Of a stretch of 64,000 bases of DNA, positions 45,595 through 58,521 are shown one piece after another; position 1 is the first letter of the stretch; every line of letters starts with the position of its first letter. The position numbers and the translations under genes are program-made. Below the pieces are notes generated by a model. It was not told the DNA's origin and did no database searches. It worked only from the letters and a program-made list of their open reading frames with translations. The stretch is from Henckelia pumila (lineage: Eukaryota; Streptophyta; Magnoliopsida; Lamiales; Gesneriaceae): assembly GCF_033568475.1 (NCBI RefSeq), contig NC_133123.1, forward strand, positions 157,929,753 to 157,993,752, given 5' to 3'.

Positions 45595-46680
45595 GAATCC
45601 TTTCCCAGAGGTAACAACAAAGCCTCTGAGCCCACAAAAAAATCAGTGAAAATAAATGAAATCTAGATGGATTTGGGCAACTCTCTCTTTATGGATTGGT
45701 CTCCGGTGACTTAAAGCACACTGCACAGAAGGATGGAGCTGATTGGCCCGATTTACAAAGCACTTTACGGATATTATTTTCAAATATTACGATTATTATA
45801 TTATATAATTGATTATAATATTATAATTTGGTTCCGGTCGAAATAATTCTACTTGCGGATTTCCACCAAGAACAAATTGCCCTCGAAGATATCGAGTGGG
45901 TTCAAATCCAGGAATCAGGATGATCTACATGCTTGTCCTTTCTTATTATAGAGTTAGTTCGAGGGTTTACTACTACACGTGAAAAAACGACGACGATAAC
46001 AATGACTAATTTATCGTCGAATTTTGTTAAGGAAAAAACCCAAGTTTTTTTTATAAAAACAATATCTAACTTCTTTCATGTTTCACTTCCTTAATTTGTA
46101 TATATCTCATTAATTAATTGGTCAATCAACTATTGAAATAATATAAATATTCATACATTCAGAATAAATTATATAATTAAAATTATAATAAAAAAAACTA
46201 TTCATATATAGATATTATGCTACGCAAAAGGCGTGCATAGACAACTAAAGTTGTATTGAGGTTTTTCCATATATCATAACTAAGTATTTATGTCATACAT
46301 AACAAATCACTTTAGTAATCACATAATTACCATCTATATTCTTAAATCTTAATCCTATGAAGCCTGCATCGTATGCCACAAACATATTTATCCGGATGAT
46401 AAAGAATCGAGGAAATCAATTATTAAAAGACGCGTCGATGAAACAGTGCAAGGAAAATTATATAATGGATATATATTGTACACATCACATTTAATTCCCA
46501 AAATATACTTCTGAGACAATCACTGCAAGTGAACAAACCATTGATGATGATAGGTAGAACCGGAAGAGAAGCGGATGGGCAGAAACTGGGCTTGGACGAT
46601 GTCCGAGCTGGTCGAATATTAGACCAAATTTTATCATGGCAAATTCAAGAGGCCCCTGTATCAGCTGTCAAGCATTCTTG
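45595..46680. other. Intergenic region upstream of cathepsin B
   Basis: The first part (to about 45720) is the probable 5' untranslated region and promoter of the minus-strand cathepsin gene. The remainder is AT-rich with no recognisable gene; the end near 46500-46680 is probably the 3' untranslated region of the next minus-strand gene. Confidence 0.55.
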
Positions 46681-49600
46681 TTATCTCCGTGTTACACGCT
46701 GTCTTTCTCGTTTTCGAAAACGCTCCAGCATGAGCTCATCGGTGGCAGCTTGTCTTCGAACCACAGCATCTGGAGCTGGATCAGGGTGTTTGGATTCCAC
46801 ACCCGCGTCATCTTTACTTTTGTCCTTGTATGACTTCGGATTATCTAAGAAGAGAAATGAGTTATGGTGTTATTACAGACGGAGAAATGAGCGATGGTGT
46901 TACTAGTTATTACAGACTCGTACACCCTGAGCATCTATCTTTTCTGATCAATGTTGTTATAATTAAACATAGCTAAGTATCAGGTGCAACACTGACTGAA
47001 CTTGTCCTTTTCGGGACCAGATTTTGATACCAATAGATTGACAGGAAGGCTAATATCAGAAAAAAGTTAACTAACTCATGTTCGCATGTGTCAAACTCAA
47101 TCGATATACTAGATTAGATATTTGAACAAATGCCAACAATAGTATTCAAATGGAAAAGGAAGCTCCAAATCATAGTGAAAACACACAGGTAAACGTTGCT
47201 GGAGATGAATCTGTATTAGCTTCTGCATAATGAGTGATATGAGGAAACTTGAAATTCACCTTTTCTAAGTTTTTCGGCGTAGTCCTTGCCACGTTGAGAA
47301 AAGTCAGCGCTGAAACTAGAGGGGATGCTAGACTCTACTTTAGCATGACCTGCAAGCCTCTTCTCCTGTAAGAGCTTTTTGGCAGCCTCTGTTTCCTCGA
47401 TATTTTTCAATTTGTATCTGCGAAGCAGCGACAAGTATGAGTAAACACCGGACATTTTTTTTTTTAATAAGAAACAATATTATATTAATTACGGTAAAAT
47501 TATAGAGTACAATATGCAGACAAATCAAGAAGCTTACTCAATGGAAAGCTGAATTTCTGCAATCCCCGTGGTCCACTGAGTAGAGCTTTCTCCCGAATTT
47601 CGCCTCTTCACCTGAGAAAAGTTGAGAAGACATGATGTTCAAATATAATCCACAGCATGTGATCACATAAAAATATTGAAAAGGAGGACAAAGATTTCTA
47701 TTTCACAAGAGCATGGGTAGGGAAAGAAATTTCTTCAACTGGTACAGTTTCTAAGCTATGCACAACTATCTGTGGGAAGCATGGTGACTCTCCAAGATGA
47801 CAAGCAGGGAAAAAGGTCCTTCTGGTCAATGAAACAATGGAATATAAGTGTTTTCTCATCAGGCTTGAAATTGCGTAATCTAGAGTTCTATTTTGACTTC
47901 TAATATGTGCCCCCTAACAGAGTAAACACCAGAAGCAGACAGAAATGGGAGCTCAACATATTATTACTACTTTCTCAAGTTAATAACCCCACTAAACCAA
48001 AAGGTTAAAATGCAATGTATAAGCCAGGCAAACTGCTAAATTGCCAAGTGTGTCAACAAGTCGACTTGAGATGACTACAGGCATTGGCCATTGAGTTACG
48101 TGACCCAGACTTGGTCTCCCAGGGATATTTCTTTGCTGAATAAGAAATTATGAAACCCATAACACAGATAAATTTTCCTACGTGAAAATAGAAACCTGGG
48201 CTCATTTTAAGGTTCCCGCAGACTCGGATACTCTTTTTATCACATCTTCTTGCCACCTTATATCAGACTGCTAACATTGTATACGATCAAGTCTATCAAC
48301 CATAGAGAGATAATCAACTATATCCTAGAATCGCTTTAGCTTTTAGACTTAATCAGGCTTGTGTGTCAAATAGACTCAAAATTTTACTGTACGACCCCTT
48401 GTATTATTTTCTAGCCAACAAACACACCATTATCCTTGCCATCTATTCTCGAGCTTGATGAAAAACAAACTTTCAACAATGGAATCAGCTATTTGCTGAG
48501 ATATATATATATATCCAATTCTGGCACAAATTTCTTAAAAAATTAAAAAACGAATCAGCAATGATTCACAATCCCACACATCGCAACAACAAAGTTCATA
48601 ACTAATGATATTCAAAGACGATGACAACATCGTCTTATCTTATTTGTAAAATGAAGGAGAATTAACAGGACAGCGAGACAAATATTCCACTCATTTCAGA
48701 ATAAGATTTGGTGATGGAGTCATGCAAAGAGAATATTCATACAGGTTGCAAATTCTAATGCAGAAATCTAGATAATAACCACTACAGGAAAAAAAATCCA
48801 GAAAGAAAAGCACATCCCACAGGAACCTATAAATATAAATCCACCAAGTACAACAATGTTTGTAGTAAGAACAAACCAAAGGCTACAACTGATGATCCTA
48901 TAACTTGTGCTAGCAACAAATGCTCAATGGTGCATGAGAGATGAGTAGAAAATTAGTCTGATACTAAAACAAATAAAAGAATAGAGCACGCAAACTTGTC
49001 AGTCACTTACTTTAAGATTCTCCGGGATATCATATAATTCATCCTCTGCACGCTTAACCTCATTTTCGGCAGGATTTTCCAAGTCAACATTATTTCCCTT
49101 TTTCTTTGCCAATTCTTGTTCCACATATCTCAACCTGCATGTTAGATTCAGAGCAATAAATATTCAACAAAATATTATACAATGGATAACACATCAGAAA
49201 CACTGGATTGTGTTATGAAGAATTAAAAGCTTATAATCTTCAAGAAAATTGGAAGATGTCAATTTTGAGTTGTTTTTTTTGTATTCCATACATATTCTTA
49301 TCACTAAATTTAAAGTAATAAATTCCAACTCCATGCTCATGTGATCTTTTTTAACATATACATTAATGAACAAGCAATATGTTTTAACTTGGTCCGATTT
49401 ACATCAAATCAAAACAACATTCACCGTCTTTTACGGAAACACTTAGCATGACCATTAAATAGTGAACATCTTTGCTATTTTAGAATACAGGATAACAGCT
49501 GCTGCATCACCTTATGTTTCCTTGAAAACAATGAACATACCCATTATTCACAAGTCTCTCCATCAAAATTTGATAAAAGAAGAATAAAGAAGATAATTTC

Positions 49601-50461
49601 CCACTTTCTTAGGCATCCCATTGGTTTGTGCAAATCCATTTTTATCAAAAAAATCAATTCATAGGGAATGATATTCACATATGCAGCCATTCAATTGCTC
49701 TTATCATACATGCAGAGAAACATGCTCATTAAACTTTTTTTCTCTTTAAGCGTGAACATATGAACTTCACCACCTAGAGCAAAAAGCATTCTTCATAAAA
49801 AGCCATTATTTTGTCTCATACTATTTACAAACTATTCAACTTGGAAATCAAAACAAATTATCATTGCACGCTTCAGAAGAACATGATAAAAGGCAAAGTC
49901 ATTGAAATCACAGTGCAATATCATGGTACAAAACCGCTCAAAGCCCTGAACCCAGTAAAAAGTTAACATTTGGTACATATAAAGAGTACAAGCGGAGAAA
50001 ATACATACATATTGGGGTCCTCCACCATGACAGCAGTTTCCTGAGCAAAGGTGTCCTGCAAAACCAAATCATCCTTCTCTCCATCACCTTCACTCTTATC
50101 ACTTACTTTGTGAACCAAACCGCCAGCACCGCTGTTGGAAGCCACACCACTTGCAGCCACAGACGGCGCAGGGACGGGCAATGCGGGTATTCCAGACTTC
50201 TTCTCCCTCTGCTTCTGCAGGAATTTTACCTCCTCCAGCGCCAAAGCCAATCTAATTGAACAACCATCCATAAATCAACACAATTGCGTATGAATATAGC
50301 AGATAACATATGGTTCCAATCCATTTTCGGGTTCATTTGCACTGTATCAAATAATCGACGGGTTAAGTTCGTAAAAGGCGTATCAAATAGAACCTTTGTT
50401 CATGGTCGGGGTCTTCATCTTCGACCTCTAGACTTCTTTTCCGAAAGTTCTTGCCTTTCAT
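46681..50461 (-). CDS. C9orf78 / TLS1 homologue (spliceosome-associated, HCA59 family)
   Basis: Six exons: 50461-50394, 50251-50009, 49134-49011, 47611-47538, 47417-47260, 46844-46681, totalling 831 nt (276 aa). MKGKNFRKRS begins the protein. Family blocks follow: LALALEEVKFLQKQREKKSG, DTFAQETAVMVEDPNMLRYVEQELAKKKG split across exons, DELYDIPENLK, a middle coiled KNIEETEAAKKL block, and a basic C terminus ATDELMLERFRKRERQRVTRR. In human cells the homologue binds the spliceosome; in fission yeast Tls1 affects splicing and telomere silencing. Role here is inferred by homology. An in-frame upstream GTG/ATG extension exists, but ATG 50461 matches the family start. Intron 3 is about 1.4 kb. Confidence 0.85.
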
Positions 50462-50649
50462 ATCCTTCAGTCGCAAAGACACCACAAAATCAACTCCCGT
50501 GCTCTTCCCGATCCGTATGTATTCTTCCTTCCCAAATCGAGTAACAGGGTGTTCGAACAACGCCGGGTAGCATATGGCATGCGCCGCCGCCAGAATACAG
50601 AAAAACTCCCCACAATTCGTCCAACAGTCGGCGGAGACGGCAGATGCCC

Positions 50650-50830
50650 CACTGCAAAAATAAATTTGAGCTGGCTTTGATTTGTTTTTCAGATGGGCCT
50701 TGATTTATTGGGTTTTCTGTATTGGGCTTTTACTTCCATCTTTTAATTTAAAACTGAAATTATGACTTTATTTTGGCTCAACTAAAGCATTAAAGCCCGG
50801 AAAAGCCCAAAAAATATATTACTTCTCAAA
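50650..50830 (-). promoter_or_regulatory. Promoter of the C9orf78/TLS1 homologue with site II motifs
   Basis: Several TGGGCC/TGGGCT elements (site II, bound by TCP factors in plants) lie at about 50693-50730 on the plus strand and as AAGCCC at 50788-50808, just upstream of the start codon. Such clusters are typical of housekeeping plant promoters. Confidence 0.5.
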
Positions 50831-52474
50831 TCAAAATAGTTCTAAATGATATTTCAAAACCCCATAATTAACCCAATCCCACTAAATGGGCGAACAATGA
50901 ACGCTGTACAATAAAAATATATCGTCGTTATCAATTATATCGTTGGATTTTTATATTATATCACGATATTTTATATTAAATTTATTGTGAGATTTTAATA
51001 AATAAAATTTTTGTATTGAATGTTTTGTATTATAATAAAAATTTATTGTAAGCCGTAGAATGACTCTAAATGGGCCATGCGTCTTGTCTTTAAATAATAA
51101 GTTATCAATTATCTTTAATTTAATACTAGTGATCTAAAGCACGCGTGCTTTTACAGTATTTTTTTAATAAAATTTATTTTTTATTTTTGGTTTGGGAGAA
51201 AAAAACGTTCGTTTGGAAGATATGTGAGAGAGATGTGAGATGAAATTAGAATTATGGAAGTTGTCAAAATGCTATTTTTCTCTTTGCCTTCAGGAAAAAA
51301 AAGAAAATTGCGCAGAGAACTCTCAATGAACAGGGGTAAAATGAAGAAGAAAATTGGCGTCATTTTGACACACCAAAAGTTATTAAAGGGTGCCCAAGTT
51401 TTATATAATAGTATAGATAAGAGATTTTATGGTTATTTTTATCTTCCATAAAGAAGATAATTTAAGTTGTTTATTTTTTATTGGTTTTTTCATACCATGG
51501 AAAACTAAGTTTTATCAAAGTGTCTTATTAATCGATCGGTAGACGAAATTTGAACCAAAACATATTTAGCTAATTCGAGAGAGAACTTGTCGAAATGATT
51601 CGTTCAGACAAATGAAGTTTGAAGACGAAACACCAGCTATTTAACATAATACTTAGACCAAATCAATCCGATATAGATAGTATTTTGGAATGTTTCTATG
51701 AAGTATTTTTGAGTTTTTCCTTCACAAAATTTATGGAAAAAAAATTTAAAAACGTTTTCTAGAAACATATTACATTCTATTTGTAAAAAAAAAAACTTAA
51801 AAGTGTTTCCTATAAAATTCCAAAAAGCTATCATAATATTGGATATGATGACTTTTCCACTCGTTCGGCTGTCCCCATCGATTTCCTAAATTGTCCTATT
51901 TCTAATAATAAACTTCACTATCAAATTCAACATTTACCAAGGAGTGATATATAATGTAAGCAAACACCAACATGGCCACCAATACTATTGTATGCTTAAA
52001 TGGACATAGCTGTCTTTATCTCTTCTCGCTTTTTATTATTCATTCTCATTATAGAATTAGCCACTACGCCTTGTTTGGTAAAGCAAATTTATTAGTATCC
52101 AAACCGGGGCAAGTCATGTAATATTTTATCACAAAAGCTTCCGCGAGACGTCTCATAGATCAATTTTGCAAAAAAAATTCTTTCCCGCTCGATCTCTTAA
52201 AAATATTATTTTTATATAAAAGTTGTATTTGTTATTTAAGATATGAGTTGAATCGATTGGTTTCATATATCTAAGACCGTTTTACATAAGACCTGACTAT
52301 ATTATATCATACATTCAAAAATTATACAAATAAATACATTTTGTCAAGCTGAGGGCCGGTTATACCGTATGCATTTGTGTGGCATAAAATACTAAAAAAA
52401 TCGGAGCATATCATTTGATTATGAAAATATAGCCTTTGAAAGAATACCTTGAAATTTAAAAAAAATATAGTTTG

Positions 52475-52512
<38 letters not shown>

Positions 52513-54335
52513 GCATTTGCCCAAAAGGCATTGGTTTCTTAGGATCACAATTCTATTAAATCCGGGTTAGTATGAACCGGAGAGAAAATACAAACAATTC
52601 GAGTAAAAACAAGAGAAAAATAGCAAATTTTAGATCAAACATATTAAGAATGAAAACGACGATAAAATTTTAAATTAAATTTTAATTATTCTCGAATTCT
52701 AAATTGAATCGTAAACATGACGATTCCTCGTGCTTTAAAACCTTGCTTAAGACAAATATCGAATACGAGGATTCCATTTCTTTTTTTTTTTGCAAGATGT
52801 TGTAAGCTTGGATCTTTTGTTAACACAATGGATACTTTTCAACTCTTTATTTTTATGAAAAAAAATCATTTAGAGGGAAAATAAAATACGTTTTCTAGTG
52901 GAAGGAACGAGTCAATACTTTGGGCTATGTGCAATGTATGAGCTTGGGATCGTGGGCCACGCAAAAGCCACTAACTTGTAAATATGAAACAAAAATTTGT
53001 ATATGTATTTTGACATTTTTAACTTTGACAACATCACATTATTAGGTGTCATATTTTTTATTATTTGTTGTCGTGTAGATATTTTTTTAAATTCATTAAA
53101 TTATTTTTATAATTAGATTTATTTCAAAGAAAGCGGAAATAATTTAATACATTTTTTTGAAAATTTGAGGATTAAGGAAAATACTGAATATAAAGAATTG
53201 TTGGCGGTTTATAAAAGTCAATGTTATAAGTTAATGTGCTAGTTTTTTATAGAAATAGTGATGGCGAGTGTTAGTTTACTTGAAATGTAAACATAAAAAA
53301 AATATATAAAAAAAGTCAATCTACGCTATTGATGTTAATAATTTACCTATATGGCTCAAATTTATTTCGGCAAAAAATTTCCGTGCACAAATTTGACTTT
53401 AACTATCTTATCAAGTATAGTTTAAAACTTTATAAAAAAATTTGAAAAAACTTCAACAAAGTTAGGTCACAACATAATGAGTGGGCACCAGCATTGTTTT
53501 GAACCGTCTCGCGTAGGATCATCTAAGAAATAGACGGTTATCCATCACCTCGACTTTTAAAAAATTGGTGTCTCTAAGCGTGACTGAAAAAATCGACTGC
53601 TAGAAGATTTGTTCTATGCCTAGGCGGTGCCTCACAAGGTGTGAAACGATCTCACAGATCTATATTTATGAGACAGATCAAAATGGATCATATACAGAGT
53701 GAAAAACAATAATTTTACAATAAAAAGTAATCAAGTCAGGAGTCGAGACAGATAAAGATCTACCTCATAAAATTAATTCGTGAAATAGTCTTATAAGAAC
53801 TTTTATGATCAATTAATATAAATTTTCTGAAACCATAAAGGAAAATCTATTTTTATACGGTCAATATCATTTTTTATGACAAACTAAGAGTTCATTATCG
53901 TTTTAACGTAAATCGAGTGAAATTTGAAGAAGTTCAGTAGTTTGCAACCATACATAAATCTGTCGAAATCCTACAAATATTAGAGGTATCAATTCGGGTA
54001 GATTCGGATTTGATTGATACATTATATCACTAAATATTCTCAACCCAAACCCGAAAATGACCAATCCGAACCCGTATAACCCAATCAATCCAATATATTT
54101 TTAATTTTAAAACTTTTTTAATAAAATAATTAAATAAAAAATAAAAACACATAATAATAATATTATTACGATTTTAATTTAAAAACATAATAACAAAACT
54201 CACTTATATGATTAAATTTAGAAGTCAAGTTATATAAAAAAAAAAAAACTTTTAAGTTGGATGATAGGATTATCATAATTGGGATTGAAATCGAGATTTC
54301 GTCACATAATTAAGCACTTGATGCATATTTATAAT
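50831..54335. other. AT-rich intergenic DNA with decayed short repeats
   Basis: No gene is visible. Contains two copies of the gagacg/gtctcat dispersed repeat (about 52135-52310 and 53490-53810) and a (TAA)n tract at 52477-52512. The last 10 bp (54326-54335, TATTTATAAT) are the left target duplication of the Mutator-like element. Confidence 0.55.
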
Positions 54336-55077
54336 GAGTTATTTGCACCAAACACCCCTATGAAATATTGAAAATGCACACTTTTCCCCAGTGAAATTTT
54401 AATAGGCATCTTCAACCCTAACCTTTTAAAAAATTAGCACACTCGCCCCTTCAGATGAGTGATTGTTGCGCACGCGCCCCTCATGCGACTGGGCAAAAAT
54501 TTTGATATTTTTTTTGCACCAAATACCCCTGTGAAATATTAAAAATGCATATTTGACCCCTGTGAAAATAATTTTTAAATCTATTCAACCCATAATATAC
54601 AATTTTTATTAAAATCTAATTATAAAATATTTAGCAAAAACTTTTTGTTTTATTAATTTTATTTTTAATTTTTAATTTATTATGATTATATAATTATTTT
54701 CTAAAAAATATTATTATTTTATCTTGTTATCATTATTTTATTTAAATTTCTTCTTATTTCCAACTTTTTCATTAAACATGCATCCATAAACAAGTATTTA
54801 AATAAGTTCAAGTACCAAAATATTGAACTAAATCGATAAGTTTAAACATATTGCTTTTCGATTTAGGACTATATATTATTGAACCAAAATTTAAATTTTT
54901 CGAGAATATGCATTGCACAATTTGTAATAAATAATAAAAAAATAACATGCTTATATAATTCTAAATCGAAAAAGTAACATTCATGAACTTATCATTTGGT
55001 TCAATATTTTGGTATTTTTAGATATTTAAATCCTTATTTATGAATCATGTTTAATGAAAAAGTTTAAAAACACGAAG

Positions 55078-57749
55078 TGAAACGACCCAAACTCTCTAAT
55101 AAATAAATATGCGGAAAACATTTTTTTTTTTTTATATACTACTAAATAAATATATGTACATATATGCCCATACATATATGCACCAAATAACATACCTAAA
55201 ATAAATTCATGATTAAATAAATAAACAATTTAAATACTTAAATAAAATGCATTCTTTAAAAATAATTAAACATCTGAGTCAACCCCAGAATTAAAAATAT
55301 ACTGCATAAATAAAATAAATAGAAAGCGTGCATGCACTAAAATATTTAATAAAATATTTCAAACACCTCAACCCAAATAAAATAATAAAAATGTATCATA
55401 AGACATCAGCACGGTGACTCAGAAGCTGCCACGGTCACGGGGCTACTGCAGCACGGCTCATACATCCTCACCACCGGTAGGAGTAACCTGTTCCTCTACG
55501 TACTCACCTGCACCATATCAGTGTAGTGAGCCTAGAGGCCCAACATGCATACTAACAAGGGTTTAAAATAATTTAAATCAATTTAATACTAATACATACA
55601 TATACATGAATGAGCATGCTTAAAAATTACTTAACATAAATTACATAATTAAACATACATAACATACATAATATCATACATACATAAGTTGTTGAGCATT
55701 TATTTTCTGAACATCGAATGGTCCTATCCGTAAGTGTGACCCATAGTGCGACTGATCAGTCTAAGAACCATCGTACGAGGCTGGTGGCGAACCACCCATA
55801 CATAAATGGCAGAAAACTGCCCATACATAAATGGCAGAAACTGCCCATACATAAATGGCCACACTACTTCAATTTCCACCTAAAATACTTTTAGTTGCTC
55901 AACCATAGAAATTAAATCATAGCATAAAAATGGATTTCATGAATGCATGTACTTAAATAAATTGTGTGTCCTTCATATATATTTAATTTAATTTTTCTTA
56001 CTAACATATAAATATTAAAATAACTTAAATGCATAAAAATAATTAAATATATAATCAGGACACATGCAATTTTCTCATGGATGGTTCTGGACTGCTGACC
56101 CTACTCTCAAGCCCATTAACTTAAGACTTGGCCCATAAATCAATCAAAGCCCAATAAGACTAAATTAGACCCAATAACACTGTTCTTGGCCCAATGGGCC
56201 CAAAAGCCCAATAACAAGCCCAATAACTCTCATGGGCTCCCAAGCCCATAAAAATTTCTGGCCAACTTAAAAATTTAAATAAAATTTATTAAAACCCAAA
56301 AATAAATAAAATAACCCAAAATAATTTAATGGACCCTAAATAAATTAAATGGTACTAATTAAAATTTTGGGAATTTAATTAGTCCATTTAATTCCTAATT
56401 AACTTAAAAAAAAACTTAAAAATAAAAATACCCGAGCCCAATTAAAATAACCCGGACCCGGACCCACTTAACTTAACCCATATTATTTTAGACCCGACCC
56501 GGACCACTTGACCCGACCCGGACCCACCATAAACCCTAGACCCGAACCCTAGTCATCCTACTCCTCTCGGCCGCTGAGGCTTGTGCAGCAGGCCTTCCCG
56601 GCCTGCTGTAGCCCAGCTCCGGCCGCCGTGGCCGGAGCCCCGCCGGCAGGACCTCCCCAGGGTCCTGCCGGTTCGAACCATAACCAGCCCCCGACCCCAT
56701 GCACCCTGAATAGCCCAAGCCGAACCACTTCCCCCGTAACCCTAGTCTGCGCGCCTCCTAGCTCCTTTTCTGAAAACCTGCTCGGCCCTGCTTCCTAGCC
56801 CCAACCCAACCATGGCCGACTCATCTAGACATCCTAGGGACCCCGTAGGACCTAGCCAGCAGCCCCCTTCAAGCCATGGGGAACAAAAACGTGAGCATGA
56901 ACCATACATGACAAAAACCGAGAGCAATAGTGAAGAAAATTCGAAAAGTTGCTGTCAAATGATAAAAATTCTGATGTTACACACCCACACGCATACATAC
57001 GCTGACATAGGTTTGAAAAGTGGAAAGAAACATGCCTTAATACCGTAGAAGACGATTAGCACACGCGTAGGACGTTTCCGGGACGACGGGGCGACGACGG
57101 GATGCCTTGGCTTGCTTGGAACCTTCGAAATAATGGCTATGGTGTTCTTGGAGGTTGGTTCAGTGAAGAAGAAGATGGAGGTGACGGCTGATGCTAGGGA
57201 AGAAGGAGTGATCGGCTAGAATAGGGTTTAGGGATATAATTTTAGGTTAATTAGAATATAGGTTAAATAATTTAATAAAAAGGTTTTAAAAATAGTTAAA
57301 ATACAACTTAACTCTTAAATAAACATTTAAAAACCTGATCACCTAAATAAAATCTCGAAATAATAATTTAGGGGAATTTTAAAAATACTAAAAAGTCAAT
57401 ATTTTGACTAATTTTGGATAAAAATGACCCCTAAAATTAAATAAAATTAAATACCTAAAATTTTGAGATAATAAAACTCAAAATAATAATTTAAGTCTCT
57501 AAAAAGGCTCATAAAATAATTTGGCTAGAAAGTTGTCATCTCGTCCGTCCACGGTCCCGTCTACGCGATTAAATAATAAAAATACTAAAAATCATAAAAA
57601 TCACTAATTATGGGTTAAATGCTTAAAAATAACTTAAATCATGCATAAATATTTCACATAATTATTTAACCCATAAATCATAAATTTAAATAATTAAATA
57701 TCCTAATTATGCAGGCGGATTTATGTAATTAAAAATACCGGGTGTTACA
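55078..57749 (-). mobile_element. 2.67-kb solo LTR inserted in the Mutator-like element
   Basis: On the minus strand it starts TGTAACACCCGGTATT (57749) and ends TTGGGTCGTTTCA (55078); CGAAG flanks both sides (55073-55077 and 57750-57754). No gag-pol or second LTR is present, so a solo LTR is the simplest reading. The TGTAACACCC start is common in large plant gypsy LTRs. Unlike the AT-rich flanks, 56440-56900 is GC-rich with acccgg repeats and three strong hairpins. A cluster of TGGGCY motifs lies at 56108-56248. Confidence 0.82.
56586..56671. repeat. Three consecutive perfect hairpins
   Basis: Stem CAGCAGGCC/GGCCTGCTG with loop TTCCC (56586-56608). Stem GCTCCGGCC/GGCCGGAGC with loop GCCGT (56616-56638). 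Stem CCGGCAGGACC/GGTCCTGCCGG with 7-nt loop (56643-56671). They follow each other with spacers of 7 and 4 nt. Confidence 0.92.
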
Positions 57750-58521
57750 CGAAGTGATTGATAAAATAATGATAACGAGATAAAGTAATAATTTTTTTAG
57801 AAATAAATTAATTAAAAATTAAAAATTTGAATTAAAAATTAAAAATTAAAAATAAATAAAATTAAAAATGTTTGAAAAATATTTTATAATTAGATCTTAA
57901 TAAATATTGTGTATTATTATTTAATGCAAATTCTGCAATGCATTTTAAAAAATTTAGATTTTGATTCAAAAATCTATAATCCTTAATTGAAAAGTAATAT
58001 GCATGAAATTATCATTTTGATTTAATATTTTGGTATTTTTAGGTATTTAAATCTCGTTTATGAATGCATTTTTAATTGAGAAGTTGGAAACAAGAAGAAA
58101 GTTTAATAAAATAATGATAACAAGATAAAATAATAATTTTTTTTAGAAAATAATTATATAATCATAATAAATTTAAAATTAAAAATAAAATTAATAAAAC
58201 GAAAAGTGTTTGCTAAATATTTTATAATTAAATTGTAATAAAAATTGTGTATTATGAATTGAATAAATTTAAAAATTATTTTTATCGGGGTCAAATATGC
58301 ATTTTTAAAATTTCAAGGGGTATTTGGTGCAAAAAAAAATATCAAAATTTTTGCCCAGTAGCATGAGGGGCGCATGCGCAACAATCACTCATCTGAAGGG
58401 GCGAGTGTGCTAATTTTTTAAAAGGTCAAGATTGAAGATGCCTATTAAAATTTTACAGGAAAAAAGTGTATATTTTTAATATTTCACAGGGGTGTTTGAT
58501 GGAAATAACTCTATTTATAAT

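Larger units (their letters stand above)
54336..58511. mobile_element. Mutator-like / foldback DNA transposon with long TIRs
   Basis: Flanked by the 10-bp direct repeat TATTTATAAT (54326-54335 and 58512-58521). The ends are inverted: GAGTTATTTGCACCAAACACCCCT on the left, read here as GAGTTATTTGCACC and AAACACCCCT, against GAGTTATTTCCATC and AAACACCCCT on the right. Inverted arms extend about 550 bp (54336-about 54880 and about 57960-58511). A second partial inverted arm (about 54960-55077 continuing 57755-57930) lies inside. No transposase is seen, so it is non-autonomous. A 10-bp duplication with long TIRs fits Mutator-like elements. It is split by a solo LTR. Confidence 0.85.

Noticed and set aside
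46529..46906. 125-codon plus-strand ORF
   Set aside because: It is antisense to the last exon of the C9orf78/TLS1 homologue, whose protein motifs are clear on the minus strand.
56583..57048. Pro-rich plus-strand ORFs in the GC-rich part of the large solo LTR
   Set aside because: Short, with no domain; explained by GC-rich, stop-poor sequence within an LTR.
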